A stretch of DNA of 64,000 nt, taken from assembly GCA_963847675.1 (NCBI GenBank), contig CAWKAP010000005.1:1-64000 (forward strand). Reading direction: 5' to 3'. This document shows positions 57,543 through 64,000 of this stretch, piece after piece. How positions within the stretch are numbered: position 1 is the stretch's first letter; every line of letters begins with the position of its first letter. The DNA comes from JADJWR01 sp963847675 (GTDB lineage Bacteria; Pseudomonadota; Gammaproteobacteria; Burkholderiales; Burkholderiaceae_F). The notes under the pieces were generated by a model. It had not been told where the DNA came from. It made no database searches and saw only the letters and a list, made by a program, of their open reading frames with translations. Position numbers and translations under genes: made by a program.

Positions 57543-58556
57543 TCAGCTGCCGGCGTCGAGCGGCCAGCGCGGGTGGACGCCAAAGGCGAGCGGCGTGACG
57601 ATCGCACCGGCCTGCAGACGGGCGAGTCCTGCCATCGCGATCATCGCGCCGTTGTCCGTGCACAGCTCCTGCGGAGGAAAGAAAAGCTCGATGCCGGCAC
57701 GCTGCGTCTCGCGCTGCAGTGCTTGACGCAACTGGCGGTTGGCTCCGACCCCCCCGGCGACCACCAGCCGGCGCAAGCCGGTCCGGGTGAGCGCCGTCAG
57801 CGACTTGCGGACGAGGACGTCGACCACCGCGTCGACGAATGCCCGCGCGACGTCGGCGCGCGCCTGTTCGCAGAGGTCACCGATGTTGCGCACAGCGGTC
57901 AGCACCGCGGTCTTCAGGCCGCTGAAACTGAAGTTCAGGTCACCGCTGTGCAGCATCGGTCGGGGAAACGCGAAGGCTCCGGCAACCCCGAACTCGGCCA
58001 GTCTCGAGACGGCCGGACCTCCGGGGTAACCGAGGCCGAGCAGCTGCGCGGTCTTATCGAAGGCTTCGCCTGCCGCGTCGTCCTGGGTTTCACCGAGCAG
58101 GTGGTAGCGGCCAACGCCATCGACCTGCATCAGCTGCGTATGCCCGCCCGATACCAGCAGCGCGACAAACGGAAACTCCGGCTTCGGCTGCGCGAGCAGC
58201 GGCGACAGCAGGTGGCCTTCCAAATGATGAATGTCGATCACCGGACGCCCGAGGGCGTAGCCAAGGGCGTGTCCGAAACTGGCGCCGACCAGCAGTGCGC
58301 CGACCAGGCCGGGTCCGGCGGTCACGGCAATTGCATCGACCTGCGGCAGGCGGAGCTTCGCCTCGGCGAGGCTGCGCTGCACAAGCGACGGAAGGCGCCG
58401 GATATGGTCCCGTGAGGCGAGTTCGGGAACGACGCCGCCGTAGTCGCGGTGCATTTCAACCTGCGAGTGCAGGGCGTGCGCCAGCACGCCGCTTTCGCTG
58501 TCAAGCAACGCGACTCCGGTTTCGTCGCACGAGGTTTCCAGACCGAGAACGATCAC
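57543..58556 (-). CDS. tsaD: tRNA threonylcarbamoyladenosine biosynthesis protein TsaD
   Basis: GTG 58556 is chosen since family proteins begin with VLGLETSCDETGVA. The 337-residue ASKHA protein has the iron/metal motif HHLEGH and GGHTQLM. It transfers threonylcarbamoyl to A37 of tRNAs. It diverges from rpsU, as in many proteobacteria. Confidence 0.96.
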   Translation of the reverse strand: MIVLGLETSCDETGVALLDSESGVLAHALHSQVEMHRDYGGVVPELASRDHIRRLPSLVQRSLAEAKLRLPQVDAIAVTAGPGLVGALLVGASFGHALGYALGRPVIDIHHLEGHLLSPLLAQPKPEFPFVALLVSGGHTQLMQVDGVGRYHLLGETQDDAAGEAFDKTAQLLGLGYPGGPAVSRLAEFGVAGAFAFPRPMLHSGDLNFSFSGLKTAVLTAVRNIGDLCEQARADVARAFVDAVVDVLVRKSLTALTRTGLRRLVVAGGVGANRQLRQALQRETQRAGIELFFPPQELCTDNGAMIAMAGLARLQAGAIVTPLAFGVHPRWPLDAGS

Positions 58557-58694
58557 GGCGAAAAGCTGCGCAGCTGCGATAGTCGTGGCATACGGAACTA
58601 GCGTGAACCGTCGGAGGGAAATGCGACGCAGTCTAGCCAGCGGAGGCAGGCCGCGCGCCTTGCGCGCGGCGGGGCCGGAAACGGGCCATCCGAC

Positions 58695-58725
58695 TTGCGG
58701 CACCGCGCCCCGGACGTGCTATATT
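58695..58725 (+). promoter_or_regulatory. putative rpsU promoter
   Basis: TTGCGG (58695-58700) and TATATT (58720-58725) are 19 bases apart (18 if CTATAT is used), ~50 bases before the rpsU ATG. Confidence 0.6.
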
Positions 58726-58775
58726 CGCGCGCTTTCGAGCGCCAGATGGTCTGGCGCACAATGCTTCCAGACTTC

Positions 58776-58988
58776 ATGCCTACTGTACGCGTCAAGGAAA
58801 ACGAGCCTTTCGAGGTGGCCCTGCGCCGCTTCAAGCGAACCATCGAGAAAAGCGGTCTGCTGACCGAACTGCGTGCCCGCGAGTTCTACGAAAAGCCGAC
58901 TGCCGAGCGCAAGCGCAAGAAATCGGCGGCGATCAAGCGTCACTTCAAGCGCTTGCGGAGCCAGATGCTGCCGAAGAAGATGTACTGA
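58776..58988 (+). CDS. rpsU: 30S ribosomal protein S21
   Basis: The 70-residue basic protein starts MPTVRVKENEPFEVALRRFK and ends MLPKKMY. ATG 58776 is selected by the family N-terminus. It opens the rpsU-yqeY-dnaG-rpoD macromolecular synthesis cluster, with a terminator after it that should lower downstream expression. Confidence 0.97.
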   Translation: MPTVRVKENEPFEVALRRFKRTIEKSGLLTELRAREFYEKPTAERKRKKSAAIKRHFKRLRSQMLPKKMY

Positions 58989-59023
58989 ATCCGGGCGTTC
59001 CGCCCAGATGGAGTTCCGCAGAG

Positions 59024-59051
59024 CGCGCCCGATGGGCGCGTTTTCGTTTTT
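59024..59051 (+). terminator. terminator or attenuator after rpsU
   Basis: CGCGCCC-GAT-GGGCGCG (7-bp stem, 3-base loop) is followed by TTTTCGTTTTT, giving S21 excess over primase and sigma factor. Confidence 0.85.
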
Positions 59052-59078
59052 ACCCAGTTCGCAGCCGGCGGGGACATC

Positions 59079-59531
59079 ATGGGCCTGAAGGATCGGATCA
59101 CGGAGGACATGAAGGCAGCGATGCGCGCGCGGCAGGCGGAGCGGCTGTCGGCCATCCGATTGCTGCTCGCGGCAGTGAAGCAGCGCGAGGTCGACGGCCG
59201 GGTCGAGGCCGATGACGCGCTCGTGCTGTCGGTGGTCGAGAAGATGATCAAGCAGAGAAAGGATTCGATCGCCCAGTTCGAAGCCGGGGGGCGTGCCGAC
59301 CTGGTCGCCAAGGAAACGGCCGAACTGGACGTGCTTGCCGAGTACCTGCCGCAGCAGATGAGCGAAGCCGAGGTCAGCGCAGCGATCGACGCCGCGATAA
59401 GCGAGGTTGGCGCGGCGGCAACCGGCGGGGCGGCGATGGGCAAGGTCATGGGGCTGCTCAAGCCTCGCCTTGCCGGGCGGGCGGACATCGGCAAGGTCTC
59501 CGCCATGGTGAAAAGCCGGCTGGTGCCCTGA
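59079..59531 (+). CDS. yqeY: GatB/YqeY domain protein
   Basis: The 150-residue helical protein has KDRITEDMKAAMRARQAERL and QFEAGGRADLV, and the C-terminal GMGKVMGLLKPRLAGRADIG-like region. It resembles the tail domain of the amidotransferase GatB; function as a free protein is not settled. It lies between rpsU and dnaG in the classical cluster. Confidence 0.93.
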   Translation: MGLKDRITEDMKAAMRARQAERLSAIRLLLAAVKQREVDGRVEADDALVLSVVEKMIKQRKDSIAQFEAGGRADLVAKETAELDVLAEYLPQQMSEAEVSAAIDAAISEVGAAATGGAAMGKVMGLLKPRLAGRADIGKVSAMVKSRLVP

Positions 59532-59581
59532 ACCGCATCGCCGGCTCCGGGATCAGTGCCGGGGCGCCGCCCGACAATGCA

Positions 59582-59603
59582 CAATGTCCGTTAACGGGCA
59601 TTG
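59582..59603. promoter_or_regulatory. palindrome just upstream of dnaG
   Basis: CAATG-T-CCGTTAACGG-G-CATTG is a 22-base palindrome broken by one T-G pair, ending 19 bases before the dnaG GTG. It looks like a regulator site or an mRNA hairpin that could mask the start region; it does not match the E. coli LexA consensus. Confidence 0.55.
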
Positions 59604-59622
59604 AGCGTCGAGCGCACGAGTC

Positions 59623-61404
59623 GTGATTCCGCAGGGTTTCATTCAGGACCTGCTGGCCCGCGTCGATCTGGTCGATGTGGTGGGCCGCTACGTTCAGCTG
59701 AAAAAGGCAGGCCAGAACTTCCTCGGGCTGTGCCCTTTTCACGGCGAAAAGTCGCCGTCGTTCACCGTCAGTCCCGGCAAGCAGTTCTTTCACTGCTTCG
59801 GCTGCGGCGCGCACGGCACCGCGATCGGCTTTCTGATGGAGCACCGCGGTCTGGGCTTCGTCGACGCCGTGCGCGAACTTGCGCAACAGGTCGGCATCAA
59901 GGTGCCGGAGGAGTCGGTCGCATCGGCGCAGGCTGGTGGCCGGGTCAAGGCGCTGACCGAACTGCTGCAACGCGCTGCTGACTTTTACCGCCAGCAACTC
60001 AGAGGCAGCCAACCTGCGATCAGTTATCTGAAGGGTCGGGGTCTCTCCGGTGCCAGTGCGGCGCGCTTTGCGCTTGGCTTCTCGCCCGACGAATGGACGC
60101 CACTGGCAACCGTGTTCGAGAGCTATTCCGATGCGCAGCTTGTCGAGGCCGGGCTGGTCATCGAGAACGAAGGCAAGCGCTACGACCGGTTCCGCGGCAG
60201 GGTGATGTTCCCGATCCGAAACCGGCGCGGCTCGGTCATCGGGTTCGGCGCTCGCTCGCTGGATGGTTCGGAGCCCAAGTACCTGAACTCTCCTGAAACG
60301 CCGCTGTTCCACAAGGGCCGCGAGCTTTACGGGCTGTTCGAGGCGCAGGAGGCGATTCGTCGCAAGCGGCGCGTCATTGTCTGCGAGGGTTATCTGGACG
60401 TGATCCAGCTTGCGCAGGCGGGCTTCGAGGAAACGGTTGCGGCGCTGGGCACCGCAGTGACTTCGCACCACGTCGGCCAGCTGCTTCGTCTTTCCGAGCA
60501 GGTGATCTTCGCCTTCGACGGTGATGCCGCCGGGCGCAAGGCGGCAAGACGTGCGCTGGAGGCAGCGCTGCCCGTGGTGGACGACACGCGGCGCATGGAC
60601 TTTGTGCTGTTGCCGGAAGGAGAGGATCCGGACAGCCTGGTCAAGTCGCAAGGTGCAGAGGCTCTTGCCGCGGAGATCGGCCAGGCGCTGCCCCTGTCGC
60701 GCTGGTTCATTCGCTCGCTTGCTGACGGTAAGGAGCTCGGTACCGCCGAGGGCCGCGCCGCGCTGCTGGCCGAGGCGAAGCCGCTTGTTTCAACGATGCC
60801 GGCCGGCGCGCTTCGTCTGCAACTGTTGCGCGAGGTCGCGGAAGTTGCGCGCAGCGCCCCCGCCGACGTCGAGGCTCTGTTCGGGCTGAAGCCCTGGCGA
60901 CGGTTGCCGGAACAGACGCGTGCCGGGAACCGACGGCAGTCGGCGGACACCGCCGACTTGAAGGAGCACATCCTGCAGCGCCTGCTGGCCTATCCCGACC
61001 TGGTCGCGGAGTTCGAGAGCGGGATTACGAGCGATATTTTGCATGGCGAAACGCCAATCGACAGGCAGATTGCCGAAGTCTGGCGGACAGCGACGGCTGC
61101 CTCGGGGCTGACCTGCGGCGCACTGCAGGAACTGCTCGCAGAAAGCGATTTTGCGGAGCGTTACAGGGACATGGCGGCCAAGACCCTGCTGGCCGAGGCT
61201 GATATCGAGGCCAGCCGTATCGAGCTGGCCGCCGCCTTCGCCAAACTGGAACTGCGCAGGCTGAACATCGAGCTCGAGTCTCTTGCCGGCCAGCAGCAGC
61301 CCGATCCGGAGGCATTGGCACGGATCCGCGCTTTGGCCGAACGTCGAGCGCGGCTCATGGCGGGGGCGGATGCCGAGGTGCGCGGCGGCAAGGTTGCCCG
61401 GTGA
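59623..61404 (+). CDS. dnaG: DNA primase
   Basis: The 593-residue primase begins at GTG 59623. An N-terminal zinc domain (CPFHGEKSPSF and HCFGCGAHG) is followed by the TOPRIM core (VCEGYLDVIQLAQ, FAFDGDAAGRKAA) and a C-terminal helicase-interacting domain. It makes RNA primers for replication. It is preceded by a 22-base palindrome and followed by rpoD. Confidence 0.97.
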   Translation: MIPQGFIQDLLARVDLVDVVGRYVQLKKAGQNFLGLCPFHGEKSPSFTVSPGKQFFHCFGCGAHGTAIGFLMEHRGLGFVDAVRELAQQVGIKVPEESVASAQAGGRVKALTELLQRAADFYRQQLRGSQPAISYLKGRGLSGASAARFALGFSPDEWTPLATVFESYSDAQLVEAGLVIENEGKRYDRFRGRVMFPIRNRRGSVIGFGARSLDGSEPKYLNSPETPLFHKGRELYGLFEAQEAIRRKRRVIVCEGYLDVIQLAQAGFEETVAALGTAVTSHHVGQLLRLSEQVIFAFDGDAAGRKAARRALEAALPVVDDTRRMDFVLLPEGEDPDSLVKSQGAEALAAEIGQALPLSRWFIRSLADGKELGTAEGRAALLAEAKPLVSTMPAGALRLQLLREVAEVARSAPADVEALFGLKPWRRLPEQTRAGNRRQSADTADLKEHILQRLLAYPDLVAEFESGITSDILHGETPIDRQIAEVWRTATAASGLTCGALQELLAESDFAERYRDMAAKTLLAEADIEASRIELAAAFAKLELRRLNIELESLAGQQQPDPEALARIRALAERRARLMAGADAEVRGGKVAR

Positions 61405-61428
61405 ACAGGCAGGCGACTGAGCAGCGGC

Positions 61429-61437
61429 TGATACAAT
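61429..61437 (+). promoter_or_regulatory. extended -10 promoter between dnaG and rpoD
   Basis: TG-A-TACAAT forms an extended -10 element, 24 bases after the dnaG stop; no convincing -35. It may drive rpoD separately and would leave a ~290-base leader. Confidence 0.5.
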
Positions 61438-61673
61438 TTAACGTTCTGCGGGCAAGGCGCGAATGATTCTCAGCGCCGCGGGTTGAACAGGCCGATCGCG
61501 AGCCGGAATGAGACGAGCGCAAGCAGGCTGTGCGCTTCGCTTCCGGGATCGGGACGGCTTTGCGGCAGCAGATGCGCCGCGGCAATTGACCTTCCTGGTT
61601 CAGGCCCAATATCTGGACCAGCGACGCCCGGCGCAGTGGTTAGCGGCAGTTGAGCGTTCGATGTTCATATGCG

Positions 61674-61697
61674 ACCACAGCCCGCGGCGGCTGTGGT
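61674..61697 (+). other. leader hairpin before rpoD
   Basis: A perfect 9-bp stem ACCACAGCC / GGCTGTGGT with 6-base loop CGCGGC ends 25 bases before ATG 61723. No T-run, so it is a likely mRNA structure rather than a terminator. Confidence 0.5.
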
Positions 61698-61722
61698 GAC
61701 GCACTTCAGTACAGGTGAGCGG

Positions 61723-63966
<2,244 letters not shown>

Positions 63967-64000
63967 CGGTCCAGGACCACGGTGCCGAATTCAGCCTCAG

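Noticed and set aside
61630..61670. tRNA D-arm-like string GTGGTTAGCGGC
   Set aside because: No acceptor, anticodon or T-arm complement can be folded around it.

Overview
The window is GC-rich chromosomal DNA from a betaproteobacterium, most likely a member of the Burkholderiales. The basis is gene order: exbB-exbD-lpxK-(Trm112-like)-kdsB-adk, ribF / ileS-lspA / coaBC-dut, clpS-clpA, fkpB-ispH, rpmB-rpmG without zinc motifs, and rpsU-yqeY-dnaG-rpoD. No tRNA, rRNA, CRISPR array, transposase or phage structural gene was seen. The species cannot be named from sequence alone.

Region 1 (1-2.9 kb) holds the end of an alpha/beta hydrolase, a small exported surface-antigen-like protein, a DapA-family lyase and the scar of a lost peptide ABC transporter. 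In the scar, the apparent 5' end of a substrate-binding-protein gene abuts the 3' half of an ATPase gene that has no Walker A motif.

Region 2 (3.0-17.6 kb) is an accessory island and the most unusual part of the window. It encodes a FecR-domain lipoprotein overlapping a TIR-CHASE2 membrane receptor; an operon of a GH108-type muramidase, an alpha/beta hydrolase and a TRAFs-binding-domain/trypsin-like protease; a polytopic membrane protein with a TIR-like C-terminus; an exported Rossmann-like protein; a frameshifted gene for a TIR/deoxyribosyltransferase-like + TRAFs/TPR + SLOG-like protein; and a papain-like protease fused to an alpha/beta hydrolase. This mix of nucleotide-acting sensors and effectors, proteases and lipase-like hydrolases resembles predicted bacterial conflict or programmed-death systems. 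A joint function is inference.

Region 3 (16.5-26.8 kb) runs on the minus strand. It carries a GNAT acetyltransferase, an OmpA-like protein, a membrane pyrophosphatase (hppA), adenylate kinase, PPi-dependent phosphofructokinase (pfp), a peptide-type substrate-binding protein, then kdsB, a Trm112-like protein, lpxK and exbD/exbB. The hppA-adk-pfp grouping points to a pyrophosphate-using central metabolism built into a conserved envelope-gene cluster.

Region 4 (27-44 kb) contains xseA, Fe-type sodB, a DUF192 protein, icd, a cold-shock protein, clpS-clpA, a flavocytochrome c sulfide dehydrogenase pair, an acyltransferase, an uncharacterised coiled-coil protein with an RRM-like protein, and an overflow or acyl-phosphate operon (MaoC-Pta fusion plus acetate kinase) behind dyad elements. 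It ends with dut, a small membrane protein, coaBC and a frameshifted methyltransferase.

Region 5 (44-64 kb) is housekeeping: lspA, ileS, ribF, purN, an RsmB-family methyltransferase, a fatty-acid desaturase, rpmG/rpmB, radC, an SlpA-like FKBP, ispH, a chalcone-isomerase-like protein, xerD, ybaK, plsY, tsaD, rpsU, yqeY, dnaG and rpoD. Bidirectional terminators separate convergent units, and dyads sit just ahead of dnaG and rpoD. Two genes (11930-13883 and 43484-44265) need a single-base correction to read through, so either decay or sequencing error affects this contig.
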